This document shows positions 33,557 through 42,317 of a DNA stretch of 64,000 nucleotides, in pieces (the stretch's first letter is position 1; every line of letters starts with the position of its first letter). Under the pieces are notes generated by a model. That model ran no database searches and was not told where the DNA came from. It saw only the letters and a list, made by a program, of their open reading frames with translations. A program made the position numbers and the translations under genes. Location: contig JAAYMN010000096.1 in NCBI GenBank assembly GCA_012521345.1, positions 1-64,000 of the forward strand. Reading direction: 5' to 3'. This DNA comes from Bacillota bacterium (GTDB lineage: Bacteria; Bacillota; Dethiobacteria; Dethiobacterales; Dethiobacteraceae).

Positions 33557-33592
33557 AACCGCTTGCAGGCAGCTGCGGCGGGTTTTATTTTC
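33557..33592 (+). terminator. Terminator after the pseudouridine synthase gene
   Basis: AACCGC (33557-33562) and GCAG pair with CTGC and GCGGGTT (33578-33584) with small bulges, running into TTTTATTTTCTT. The rest of the 301-nt gap from 33463 to the efflux operon holds no gene and no clear promoter. Confidence 0.55.
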
Positions 33593-33763
33593 TTGCGGCA
33601 CAAGTTTTAAGAATACTTAAATGGCGGGCACTGCCGGATTGTAGTAGAATAAAGGCAGTATAAAAAAAAGATGGATATTGAGGGAACATTTTCATCCCCG
33701 CAGACAACTAAAGAATGAGGCGTGCTTTTTGTGCCATACCGGCGGGGAAAGGAGGAGGAACGG

Positions 33764-34510
33764 TTGCCATTATTGCAGTTGCAGAATGTGACACGGCAGT
33801 ATAAATCCGGGCAAATCCGCGTAAATGCCCTTACAGATGTCAGCCTGGCGGTAGAAAAAGGTGAATTTATTTCTATCATGGGCCCTTCTGGTTCGGGCAA
33901 ATCCACGCTGTTGAATATCATCGGCTGCCTGGACAGACCGACTTCCGGGACTTATATCCTGGCAGGGCGGCATGTGGAAAAACTGGGTGATTCCAACCTG
34001 GCTGAAATCCGCAACAAGCTTATCGGGTTTGTTTTTCAGAGTTTTCACCTGCTTCCCGACCTGGATGCCCAGGCCAATGTGGAACTGCCTTTGATTTACA
34101 GGGGCGTCGGCAGAAAGGAACGCCGGCGGAAGGCTTGCGCGGCGCTGGAAGCGGTGGGGCTTTTTGAGCGCCGGCGCCACCTGCCTTCGCAGCTGTCAGG
34201 CGGGGAACAGCAAAGGGTGGCCATTGCCAGGGCGCTGGTGGGCGACCCGGCGGTAATTCTGGCGGATGAGCCCACGGGGGCGCTGGATTCAGCCTCAGGG
34301 GCTGTTATTATGTCTATTTTCCAGTACCTGAACAGGGAACGGGGAATGACAATTGTCCAGGTTACCCACGAAGAAACAATTGCCCGCCATGCCGGCCGTG
34401 TAGTCTTCCTGCGGGACGGCAGGATTGAACGCGAAGAAACGGTGACAGAACCTTTAACTGCGCAGGGGCAGTTCAGAGCGCAGACAGTACAGGAGGTGCA
34501 AGAGGGTTGA
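33764..34510 (+). CDS. ABC efflux ATPase, MacB/LolD type
   Basis: Nucleotide-binding subunit of 248 residues. Walker A GPSGSGKSTLLN, the Q-loop FVFQSFHLLPDL, the signature LSGGEQQRVAIARAL and Walker B VILADEPTGALD are complete and match the LolD/MacB group, which moves substrates out of the membrane with a MacB-type permease. The TTG at 33764 is chosen because GGAGGAGG lies 5 nt upstream. Its stop overlaps the start of the membrane fusion protein gene by 4 nt. It is the first gene of a three-gene efflux operon (ATPase, adaptor, permease). Confidence 0.88.
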   Translation: MPLLQLQNVTRQYKSGQIRVNALTDVSLAVEKGEFISIMGPSGSGKSTLLNIIGCLDRPTSGTYILAGRHVEKLGDSNLAEIRNKLIGFVFQSFHLLPDLDAQANVELPLIYRGVGRKERRRKACAALEAVGLFERRRHLPSQLSGGEQQRVAIARALVGDPAVILADEPTGALDSASGAVIMSIFQYLNRERGMTIVQVTHEETIARHAGRVVFLRDGRIEREETVTEPLTAQGQFRAQTVQEVQEG

Positions 34511-36231
34511 TTCAACGCCTGATAGCAATTATTGTGATTGTGGCAATTGTTTTGGGAGGGGGCTATTATGCCTATAAACAGCTTGTTCCTCCCCCGGCGG
34601 AAGAGGCGACCGGGCCTGTTTATGCCACCAAACCGGTCATCAGAGGGGATATTACCGTGGGAGTAGAAGTGACAGGGCAGTTGAACCCGACATCCGGCGG
34701 CAGCATCCAGGTTCCCGGTTATATGTCACCGGGCGTGTCCACTTCCTTCACCATCAGCGAGTCGTTTGTCAAGGAAGGAGATATTGTCAAAAAGGGGCAG
34801 CTGATGATTACGCTGGAAGCCCCCGACCTTGCACCGCAAATAGAAATGAAGCAGGCGGAACTGGAGGCTGAACTCAAGTCGCTGGCCGAACTGGTGAATG
34901 TACCTGTCGAGCAGGTGGAATATATTGACCCCAGCCGGGGGATTACACTGCAGGCACCCATTGACGGCAGGGTAACGGGACTCACGGTTAAAGAAGGGGA
35001 TACCCTGCAGCAGGGACAGATAGTGGCCAAAATCGTCAATGACGCCAGTTTCAGGCTGACTGCCAAGCTCTTGCCGGGGGAAATGAACGATGTAGAGGTG
35101 GGAGACGAAGTCCTGCTGGCTTTCTCTGAATTTTCAGGTACTGTCCGCGCCAGAATCACCGATATCAATCCCAATGCCGTAACGGAAAGGACCTCAGATT
35201 TGCATGATACGGCTGCCGGCGGCTCCGGCAACCAGTATGTCTTTGTACACTGGGTAACAGTGGAAGGGGATAATCCCGGCCTGGTGCAACCCGGCATGCT
35301 GGCCAGGGTTGGCCTTGCCTCGGACAAAAACAAGAGCCTTGACGAATATAATGCCAGGTGGCTGCGCTTTATGGCGGAAGTTGAAGGCTATGCGCAGGAG
35401 GAAAGAGTGCTCAGCAAGGCGGAAGCCATTATTACCCGCCTTTATGTCCGCGACATGCAGCTGGTGAAGCAGGGGGACCCGCTGGTTTCCCTGGCGGGTG
35501 AGGACGCCCTTAACTTGATCCAGGGCAGGCTGGCCAAAATACGTGACATACGGCAGACAATCCAGCAGCTTTACAGCCAGTACGACCTGCTGAATATTGT
35601 TGCCCCCATGGACGGCATTGTGGCTTACGTGGATGCCATGCCCGGCCGGGTGGTGCAGCCGGGCGAGTGGCTGGGCCATATTTATATCGCCGAAGATATG
35701 CGTCTTACCGCCCAGGTGGACGACATGGATATTTTGCTGGTACAGCAGGGAGCGCCCGTCGATATTACGGTAGACGCCCTGCCGGGCCAGACTTTCCCGG
35801 GTGAGGTGCTCCGCGTCACTTCCATGGGCTGGGACAGGGAAGGCGTGACCCAGTTTTACGTGGAAATCAAGGTGAGCGGCAGCGATGATTTGCGTCCCGG
35901 CATGCAGGCCAAGGCTTTTGTGAAAGCCGGCAGCGCCACAAACGTGCTGCTTGTCCCGGTGGAGGCCGTTTTTGAAGAAGACGGGCAGACCAAGGTGGAA
36001 GTACTGGAAGCGGACGGGACGGTCAGGCTGGTCACAGTCAAGCTGGGGCTGATGGACAGCATGTATGCCGAGGTGAAGGAAGGGTTGAAAGAAGGGGAGA
36101 TGGTCATTACCGGCAGTACCGCCGACCTGCTTCCGAGCCAGAGCATCCAGTCCAATGACAGCATCCTGCCGCAAAAGCCGGATGAGGGCCAGGATAATGC
36201 GGCTCCTGAAGACACAGCCAAGGCCTTCTAA
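34507..36231 (+). CDS. Efflux membrane fusion protein with two tandem adaptor modules
   Basis: Membrane-anchored adaptor of 574 residues, nearly double the length of a normal MacA/HlyD protein. An N-terminal helix (5-20) is followed by two full modules. Module one (about 40-280) has a lipoyl-type domain split by a short hairpin (SFVKEGDIVKKGQLMITLEAPD, then APIDGRVTGLTVKEGDTLQQGQIVAKI) and a beta-barrel with VQPGMLARVGL. Module two (about 290-545) repeats the plan with NIVAPMDGIVAYVDAMPGRVVQPGEWLGHIY and LRPGMQAKAFVKAG, then a membrane-proximal domain. The start is a TTG overlapping the ATPase stop, with AGGAGGTG 8 nt upstream. In a Gram-positive cell it would work between membrane and wall. 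Confidence 0.83.
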   Translation: MIQRLIAIIVIVAIVLGGGYYAYKQLVPPPAEEATGPVYATKPVIRGDITVGVEVTGQLNPTSGGSIQVPGYMSPGVSTSFTISESFVKEGDIVKKGQLMITLEAPDLAPQIEMKQAELEAELKSLAELVNVPVEQVEYIDPSRGITLQAPIDGRVTGLTVKEGDTLQQGQIVAKIVNDASFRLTAKLLPGEMNDVEVGDEVLLAFSEFSGTVRARITDINPNAVTERTSDLHDTAAGGSGNQYVFVHWVTVEGDNPGLVQPGMLARVGLASDKNKSLDEYNARWLRFMAEVEGYAQEERVLSKAEAIITRLYVRDMQLVKQGDPLVSLAGEDALNLIQGRLAKIRDIRQTIQQLYSQYDLLNIVAPMDGIVAYVDAMPGRVVQPGEWLGHIYIAEDMRLTAQVDDMDILLVQQGAPVDITVDALPGQTFPGEVLRVTSMGWDREGVTQFYVEIKVSGSDDLRPGMQAKAFVKAGSATNVLLVPVEAVFEEDGQTKVEVLEADGTVRLVTVKLGLMDSMYAEVKEGLKEGEMVITGSTADLLPSQSIQSNDSILPQKPDEGQDNAAPEDTAKAF

Positions 36232-36243
36232 AGGGGTGATACC

Positions 36244-37557
36244 ATGCTAAGATGGATACGTTCCGGCTGGATCCGTTTCTGGTTCAGTGCGCAGATGGCC
36301 TGGCACGGAATTTTGGCCAATCCCCTGCGCTCGGCGCTGACAATTCTGGGCGTCACTATCGGCGTGGCGGCCGTGGTGAGCCTGATGGGAATCGGCGAGG
36401 GAGCCCGCCAGGCGGTGGTCAACCAGTTTAAGAGCCTGGGCGCCAATGTGATTGTCGTGAAGGCAACAGACCCGGAGGCGGAATTTGCTGCGGACTACGC
36501 CGACCAGATCGCCGAAATGGTCCCGCAGCTGCAGCAGGTAACACCCGTTGTCTACGGGGAAGCGACTGTCCGCTGGCGGCGTGAGCGGGGGCTTGCCCAG
36601 CTTTTGGGCGTCAACAGCGACTTTCCTGAAATCAGGGATCATCCTGTCATCTCCGGGCACTTTCTGTCCGCCCTACACATTGAACAGCGTTCACAAGTGG
36701 TTGTGCTGGGCTACAATATAGCCGTGGGCCTGATGGGAGGGCGCAGCCCGGTCGGGCAGACGCTGACGCTGGACGGCCGCACTTTCCGCATTATTGGCGT
36801 ACTGGCGCCCAAGGGCCCCAACCAGGCCGAAGGGATTGACGATAAATTTGTGATTCCCTATACTACCGCCCTGCAACTGACCAAAAAAAAGACGGTGCCG
36901 GAGATATGGGGCAAGGCGGCGTCCGCCGTTGATGCGGAACTGGCCACGGTACAGCTGGGGCGGATTATCTCGCGGGAACTCGGGCTCGATCCCAAGGCGC
37001 CTGTCCGCACTCCGGGCGAAGACGGCGGCGAGAGCCCGGCTATGCCGGATATGCCCATTGTGGAACCTGTCCCGGAACAGCCTGAGACCGGCAATACTGG
37101 CATTAAAAAAGGCAGGGACCTGGTTACGATTACTAACCTGAACCAGCTTGTCCAGGAAGCCGACAAGGCCAACAGGGTCATGACACTGCTTTTAGGCGGG
37201 ATTGCCGCTGTCAGCCTCTTGGTAGGCGGGCTCGGAATCATGAATATTATGCTGGTGGCAGTGACGGAGAGAACAAAAGAAATCGGCGTCAGGAGGGCGC
37301 TGGGCGCCAAACAGACAGATTTGATTACCCAGTTCATGCTGGAAGCGTTTTATTTAAGCGCAATCGGCGCCATTGCCGGCGTGGCGGCCGGTATCTGGGG
37401 CACCAGTCTCTTTGCCCAGTATGGTTTCGAAACCGCCATCAGCATCCAGGCGATTCAGATTGCCGCCGGGGTCGCCCTGGCCACCGGCCTGCTCTTTGGC
37501 ATTTACCCGGCGATTTCCGCTTCCTCGGTGCCGCCGGTGGAGGCGTTGCGCAGATAA
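36244..37557 (+). CDS. MacB/FtsX-family ABC efflux permease
   Basis: Membrane permease of 437 residues. An N-terminal helix following NPLRSALTILGVTIGVAAVVSL is the MacB signature, a large extracytoplasmic MacB_PCD domain spans about 50-300, and three C-terminal helices include the VTERTKEIGVRRALGAK coupling segment and end in SASSVPPVEALR. AAGGGGTGA precedes the ATG, 12 nt after the adaptor gene. Together with the two upstream genes it forms a MacAB-like exporter for peptides, antibiotics or lipids. A strong terminator closes the operon. Confidence 0.9.
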   Translation: MLRWIRSGWIRFWFSAQMAWHGILANPLRSALTILGVTIGVAAVVSLMGIGEGARQAVVNQFKSLGANVIVVKATDPEAEFAADYADQIAEMVPQLQQVTPVVYGEATVRWRRERGLAQLLGVNSDFPEIRDHPVISGHFLSALHIEQRSQVVVLGYNIAVGLMGGRSPVGQTLTLDGRTFRIIGVLAPKGPNQAEGIDDKFVIPYTTALQLTKKKTVPEIWGKAASAVDAELATVQLGRIISRELGLDPKAPVRTPGEDGGESPAMPDMPIVEPVPEQPETGNTGIKKGRDLVTITNLNQLVQEADKANRVMTLLLGGIAAVSLLVGGLGIMNIMLVAVTERTKEIGVRRALGAKQTDLITQFMLEAFYLSAIGAIAGVAAGIWGTSLFAQYGFETAISIQAIQIAAGVALATGLLFGIYPAISASSVPPVEALRR

Positions 37558-37567
37558 GGAAAAAAAT

Positions 37568-37604
37568 ACCCGGTGAGCTTACCTGCTGCACCGGGTTGTT
37601 TTTT
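37568..37604 (+). terminator. Intrinsic terminator of the efflux operon
   Basis: ACCCGGTG (37568-37575) pairs with CACCGGGT (37589-37596), followed by TGTTTTTT. It starts 11 nt after the permease stop. Confidence 0.88.
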
Positions 37605-37692
37605 CCCCTGCCTTTGTTTTGCCGCCGCCCGGGCAGGGATAAGCGGAGAAGGCGACGAAAGTTACAAGGGGTATGCCGGCCGGCATGCTCCG

Positions 37693-38310
37693 CTATGCTT
37701 TTTTTACCGGCTGGCGCAGGATTGTTTTCAGTTTTTTCGGTTCAGTCCTTGCGGGATCATTGAGGTAAATCTCATGATGCTTGCCGGCAGGCTCGTATCC
37801 TTGCTCCTTAATAAATGCATGCAAGCGCGAGACGGTTTCCTGTTCTTCGCTGTAAGGCCCCCGATGCAAAATCTGGGCGCAGAGGCCTTCATTGTATTGG
37901 CCAAGGCCTATCTCCGCCAGGATGCCGAAAGCTTTTTTCCTTGCCACCTGCTCCTTGGCCGCAAGCAGGAGCTCTTCCGTAACCAAGGTGGGCTGCATGA
38001 TCATGGCAAGCCAATGCAAGTTTTCTTTTTTGTCCGGGGAAAATTCCCGGCTTCCTTCAGTCCACCACAATCCTTCCAGCGGCATTACCTGGTAATCAAT
38101 CTGCAGGGGACCTTTCTTAATCATGAATTTTAAAGTGTAAGAGAGGCTGAAAAGGGCTGCAACTGCTTCCTGATAGCGCTCGCTCGTGTTCGGGTCGCCT
38201 TTGCCCAAAACCATCAGGTAGTTCAGGGCAGGAACAGTGACGAAAGCGGCCCGGGTGGCGGAAGCGCTGTAGAGTACCTTATGCTCTTTGCGATAGTCCA
38301 GTTTAATCAT
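37693..38310 (-). CDS. GyrI-like small-molecule-binding domain protein
   Basis: Soluble protein of 205 residues with the SRPBCC-unrelated GyrI-like fold of the COG4832 type. Visible features are FVTVPALNYLMVLGKGDPN near the start, FSLSYTLKFM, PLEGLWW and ILHRGPYSEEQETVSRLHAFI near the end. These domains bind small drugs or hydrolyse small esters; some are linked to MerR regulators, but here no DNA-binding part is present. The start codon is near the divergent reductase operon, with a 133-nt gap holding a GC-rich inverted repeat. It is the only minus-strand gene between two plus-strand units. Confidence 0.85.
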   Translation of the reverse strand: MIKLDYRKEHKVLYSASATRAAFVTVPALNYLMVLGKGDPNTSERYQEAVAALFSLSYTLKFMIKKGPLQIDYQVMPLEGLWWTEGSREFSPDKKENLHWLAMIMQPTLVTEELLLAAKEQVARKKAFGILAEIGLGQYNEGLCAQILHRGPYSEEQETVSRLHAFIKEQGYEPAGKHHEIYLNDPARTEPKKLKTILRQPVKKA

Positions 38311-38443
38311 TCTTGTCCCTCCGGTCGCCTTATGCCTTGTTTTTCCCGCCTGCCGGCACGGCGGCAGGATTCTGCCCTGGCATTCCGGCAGTCGGCATCA
38401 CGGGGCATAAACCTATAAACTTATATTTTCAGGGGAGATGAGT

Positions 38444-40438
38444 ATGGCCAAATATAAGCATCTTTTTTCACCTATTGTACTGGGCGGGCAGTATTTCCGC
38501 AACAGAATTTTCAATTCTCCCACAGGCGCCTGCCAGGTTCCCTTCGAGAGCTTTGTCAGCTATTATGAAAGGAAGGCTATGGGCGGAGCGGCCGCCGTCT
38601 GCATCGGCGACGCTTGTCCTTCCCCGGACGGCATGGCCCGCCCGGGCCAGATCAGGCTGTGGGATAAAAACACCAGGCCGAACCTGATTGAGGTTGCTTA
38701 TGCCATCAGGCGACACGGCGCGGTGCCGTCCATGGAGATCGTCCATGGCGGAAACTGTTCCTACTATGCCCACGAAAACGGCTACCAGCCCTACGGGCCT
38801 GTCGCCGGCCTGACTCCCTTCGGGCAAGAGATACGGGAGGTGCCGGAAGAGGTGATCCTCCAGTACATAGAGGCTTTTGCCCGGGCGGCGGCGTTTGCCA
38901 AAAGCTGCGGCTACGGCATGGTGACCGTTCACGGCGGCCACGGCTGGCTGCTTACCCAGTTTTTCGCCAAAACAAACAACCGCAGGGACAAGTGGGGCGG
39001 CACCCCGGAAAACAGGGCGCGCCTGGCCGTTGCCATCTGCGACCGCATCCATCAGGTCTGCGGCCGGGACTTTCCGGTAGAAATCAGGATTACCGGCTCC
39101 GAAGTTTATGAAGGCGGCTACGGGATAGAAACAGGCATTGAGCAGGCCGTTTTCCTGGACGGCCATGCGGACCTTATTCATGTTTCCGCCGGCAGCCACG
39201 AAGTTGATGATGTATTTACCGTCACCCATCCCAGCATGTTTCTCCCGGACGGTGTGAATGTCAAGTTTGCGGCGGAAATAAAAAAACATGTCAGGCAGAC
39301 GCCCGTTGCCACCGTCGGCGCCCTTTCCGAGCCGGAACTGCTGGAGGAAATTATTGCTTCCGGCAAGGCCGATGTGGTTGAACTGGCGCGCGGCCTGATT
39401 TGCGACCCGGACCTGCCCGCCAAGCTGCAGGCGGGGAGGGATGACGAAGTCAGGAAGTGTATGCGCTGCCTGTGGTGTTTTTCCCACAGGATGCAGCGGG
39501 AGAAAATAGTCTGCGCCCTCAACCCTGAAATCGGCAATGAAGCGGAGTGCAAAAACAGCGGCGGGCCCGCGGCGGTCCGCAAGAAAGTCTTGATTGTCGG
39601 GGGCGGCGTTGCCGGCATGCAGGCGGCCCTCACCTGTGCGGAAAGAGGCCACAGTGTTATTTTGTGCGAAAAGCAGGACAGGCTCGGCGGCGTCCTGCTG
39701 TGCGAGGAAAAGGTGCCTTTCAAAGAAAAACTTGGCCAGTACCTGGCCTTGCAAGCGAGGCTGATAGAGCGCAACAGGAACATACAACTTTTCCTGGAGA
39801 CGGAAGTCACGCCGGCTGCGGCTTCAAACTTTGCTCCCGATGTAATTGTTGCCGCTCTGGGGTCCCGTCCCGTTGTACCGGGGATTCCCGGCATTGACAG
39901 GGAAAATGTTTTCCCCGCCCAGGCTTTGTTCCGCCGGCCTGAGCTGGCCGGCAAGAGGGTTGTCATTCTGGGCGGCGGGCTGGTGGGCATGGAGCTTGCC
40001 GTTTACCTGTCCATGCTGGGCCGGGAGTGTACCATCCTGGAGCTGCAGCCCGAGTTAAACGACGGCGGCAACAACCTGCACGGCCTTGCCCTCAGCCAGG
40101 AATTCCGGAAATTCGGCATCCGCATCAGCACGGCTACCAAGGCGGTTGAGATTAACGACCGGGGAGTGGTCGGGCAGTTTACAGGCTGCCTGCCGCAAAA
40201 CAGCGACAGGCGTTTTGGCCTTCCCGCCTATTACCCGGAGGCTGCGGCCGGCAGCAAGCTTTTTGCCTGCGATACCGTGGTTTATGCCGTGGGGCAGGTG
40301 CCGCTGCGGGCGGAGGCGGAAGCCCTGCGTGACTGCGCCGGGGAATTTCACCTGCTCGGCGACTGTGTGACGCCGGCAAATATCTGGTACTCCACTACCG
40401 CCGCCTACTTCCTCGGCAGGAATATCGGCCGCTGCTGA
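38444..40438 (+). CDS. Old Yellow Enzyme-type NADH:flavin oxidoreductase with FAD/NAD domain
   Basis: Iron-sulfur flavoenzyme of 664 residues in the 2,4-dienoyl-CoA/2-enoate reductase group. Residues 1-330 form the FMN-binding TIM barrel (HGGHGWLLTQFF, RITGSE, VELARGLICDPDLP). CMRCLWC (about 342-348) with a later Cys binds a 4Fe-4S cluster. Residues 385-660 carry FAD and NAD sites (VLIVGGGVAGMQAA and VVILGGGLVGMELA). The ATG at 38444 is preferred over 38438 because GGGGAG directly abuts the earlier codon. The HG-x-H segment around residue 170 replaces parts of the usual substrate site, so the substrate is open. It is a single-gene unit convergent with a 2-hydroxyacid dehydrogenase gene. Confidence 0.88.
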   Translation: MAKYKHLFSPIVLGGQYFRNRIFNSPTGACQVPFESFVSYYERKAMGGAAAVCIGDACPSPDGMARPGQIRLWDKNTRPNLIEVAYAIRRHGAVPSMEIVHGGNCSYYAHENGYQPYGPVAGLTPFGQEIREVPEEVILQYIEAFARAAAFAKSCGYGMVTVHGGHGWLLTQFFAKTNNRRDKWGGTPENRARLAVAICDRIHQVCGRDFPVEIRITGSEVYEGGYGIETGIEQAVFLDGHADLIHVSAGSHEVDDVFTVTHPSMFLPDGVNVKFAAEIKKHVRQTPVATVGALSEPELLEEIIASGKADVVELARGLICDPDLPAKLQAGRDDEVRKCMRCLWCFSHRMQREKIVCALNPEIGNEAECKNSGGPAAVRKKVLIVGGGVAGMQAALTCAERGHSVILCEKQDRLGGVLLCEEKVPFKEKLGQYLALQARLIERNRNIQLFLETEVTPAAASNFAPDVIVAALGSRPVVPGIPGIDRENVFPAQALFRRPELAGKRVVILGGGLVGMELAVYLSMLGRECTILELQPELNDGGNNLHGLALSQEFRKFGIRISTATKAVEINDRGVVGQFTGCLPQNSDRRFGLPAYYPEAAAGSKLFACDTVVYAVGQVPLRAEAEALRDCAGEFHLLGDCVTPANIWYSTTAAYFLGRNIGRC

Positions 40439-40450
40439 AAGCCTGCTGCC

Positions 40451-40486
40451 GCGGCAGCTGCTTAAATTATCCGGTGCGGCAGCTGC
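40451..40486. repeat. Short direct repeat between convergent genes
   Basis: GCGGCAGCTGC occurs at 40451-40461 and 40476-40486, 25 bp apart, with each copy partly self-complementary. It lies between the stops of two convergent genes. There is no T-tract, so termination by this element is uncertain. Confidence 0.4.
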
Positions 40487-40557
40487 AATGGGCGGCCGCA
40501 GCGGGCTGCGATGGCAGGCGCGCCGGCTTAGGCGGCTTTGCCTTGCCGGCGGGAGCA

Positions 40558-41577
40558 TCAGTGCGGGACGGCCCGTGTGTCGATCAGGTTTTGCGGCCGG
40601 CCGGCCAGAAAAGCGTTGATATTGTCTGCGGTGGTATAGCGGATTCGCAGCACGGCTTCCTGTGAATTAAAGCCGATATGCGGTGTTATGACCACGTCTT
40701 CCCGGTTAAAAAGACGCTGGCTTTTCAGGAATGCGGACAGGGTTTCGTGGGGTACCTCCGGGTCAAACAGTTTTTCTTCCTCCACAAACAATTCTTCACC
40801 TTCCAGGACATCAAGGCCGGCACCGGCAATAATGCCTGCATCCAGGGCTTTCAGAAGCGCTTCCGTTTCCACCAGTTCACCGCGTGCCGTATTGATTAGC
40901 AAGGCTCCCTTTTTTATTAAAGGTATATTGTCTTTGTTGAGCAGATGGTAGGTATTTTGATTCAGGGGAGCGTGGAGGGTGATGATGTCGGCTTTCGCCA
41001 GCACTTCTTCCAGGGGGGCATAACGAAACTGCAGCACTTCCGCCAGGAAGGGATCGGGTTTGGGATCCACTGCCAGGACCTGCATGTCAAAGCCGCGGGC
41101 GATTTTAATCACATGGAGGCCGATGCGGCCTGCACCCACAACGCCGATGGTCTTGTTTTTCAGGTCAAAACCCTTAAGCCCCGCTAGGGAGAAATTTTCC
41201 CGTGCGGTGCGGAAGTAAGCTTTATGGATGTTGCGGGACAGGGAGAGGATCAGGGCAAAGGTGTGTTCCGCCACCGTGTATTCTCCGTAGGCAGGGACGT
41301 AGCAGACAGGGATGTTTCTCTTGGCGGCAGCTGCGAGGTCGATATGGTTAAAGCCTGCCGAGCGGGTGGCAATGAGGCGGAGCTTGGGCAGTTCGTTCAA
41401 AACTTCTTTTGTCACGCGCGAGTGGACAAAGACGGAAAGGATTTCCGTTTCCCTGAAGTCGGCAGCCAGGTCAGCCGTCAGGATTTCCCCGCTGTACAGC
41501 AGTTTGTGCCCCGCAAGGTGCTTGTTGTAAAAAGGGCGGTCTCCTTTCTGGATTTCAAAAAAGGTAATTGTGGCCAT
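40558..41577 (-). CDS. D-isomer-specific 2-hydroxyacid dehydrogenase (D-lactate dehydrogenase-like)
   Basis: NAD-dependent dehydrogenase of 339 residues that interconverts 2-keto acids and D-2-hydroxy acids. GVVGAGRIGLHVIKIARGF (about 152-170) is the dinucleotide site, with Asp in LAVDPKPD specifying NAD. The catalytic Arg lies in NTARGELVET, Glu in DVLEGEELF and His in TPHIGFNS. An N-terminal loop with TRSAGFNHID is typical of the D-lactate dehydrogenase branch. It is transcribed alone, ahead of the PilZ gene region on the other strand. Confidence 0.88.
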   Translation of the reverse strand: MATITFFEIQKGDRPFYNKHLAGHKLLYSGEILTADLAADFRETEILSVFVHSRVTKEVLNELPKLRLIATRSAGFNHIDLAAAAKRNIPVCYVPAYGEYTVAEHTFALILSLSRNIHKAYFRTARENFSLAGLKGFDLKNKTIGVVGAGRIGLHVIKIARGFDMQVLAVDPKPDPFLAEVLQFRYAPLEEVLAKADIITLHAPLNQNTYHLLNKDNIPLIKKGALLINTARGELVETEALLKALDAGIIAGAGLDVLEGEELFVEEEKLFDPEVPHETLSAFLKSQRLFNREDVVITPHIGFNSQEAVLRIRYTTADNINAFLAGRPQNLIDTRAVPH

Positions 41578-41786
41578 GGCAAGCTCCCTGCAAATGTTTT
41601 ACTTGTAATATGCCTCGCTTCCTGCAGTTTTATCAGTGAAAAGCCGCATGATATGCGCAGGAGGCATCTTGCGTGTGGCACGGATTGCCAACCTGCCGCA
41701 AATGATATAATGTATATATACGGAGTCTGCCTGCAAAAAGCGCTGCCCGTGCAGTTTGTGCCGGGTATGGAACCGGAGGGATATTG

Positions 41787-42149
41787 TTGGAAAAAAGGAG
41801 ATTCACACGGGTTCCTTTTCGAACTGAAGTTGAAATTACCGCGGGGGAACTCAAATTTAAGGGTGAAGTAAAAGATCTCAGCCTGAAAGGCATGTGTGTG
41901 CTGACGGAGCATCTCCTGGAAGTGGGGACTCCGGTTGATATTTTGCTCAGCTTGACCGGCAAGCAGTCCAACCTGGTCATCATGCTGCAGGGGAAAGTGC
42001 TCAGAAAGGACACGAACAGTATTGCGGTTTACTTTGATACGGTGGAACTGGACTCTTTTATCCACCTCAAAAACATTGTTGCCTACAACAGCACCGACCC
42101 GGAAAAAATCATGGCCGAATACATCCGGGGGCTGGCCGATGATGCCTGA
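41787..42149 (+). CDS. PilZ domain protein
   Basis: Small single-domain protein of 120 residues predicted to bind cyclic di-GMP. The RxxxR element is read in EKRRFTRVPF near the N-terminus, and the D/NxSxxG element as DLSLKGM, 25 residues later. The rest is a beta-barrel of the usual size. The start is a TTG (41787) placed 6 nt after GGAGGG; a TTG directly before it is possible. A TATAAT with a TTGCCA 15 nt upstream at 41685-41711 could be its promoter. No cyclase, motility or polysaccharide gene is nearby. Confidence 0.83.
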   Translation: MEKRRFTRVPFRTEVEITAGELKFKGEVKDLSLKGMCVLTEHLLEVGTPVDILLSLTGKQSNLVIMLQGKVLRKDTNSIAVYFDTVELDSFIHLKNIVAYNSTDPEKIMAEYIRGLADDA

Positions 42150-42317
42150 TTTGTCACGGTCGCTTTTTCCTCTGGCGGAGAAAGGTTTTATGCCGGGACA
42201 CTGCCGCCGGGAGGCAGCCGGCAGGAATGCCCTTCTGCCTAAATGAAAGGAAATCGGCGCCGCCCGGAGAATTGAGGCATGTAACAGAACTTTCAAGAGG
42301 AGAGAAGGGAGCGGCTT

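Noticed and set aside
38468-39787. Antisense open frame of about 440 codons inside the flavin oxidoreductase gene
   Set aside because: The plus-strand protein has complete family motifs; the antisense product has none and no ribosome binding site.
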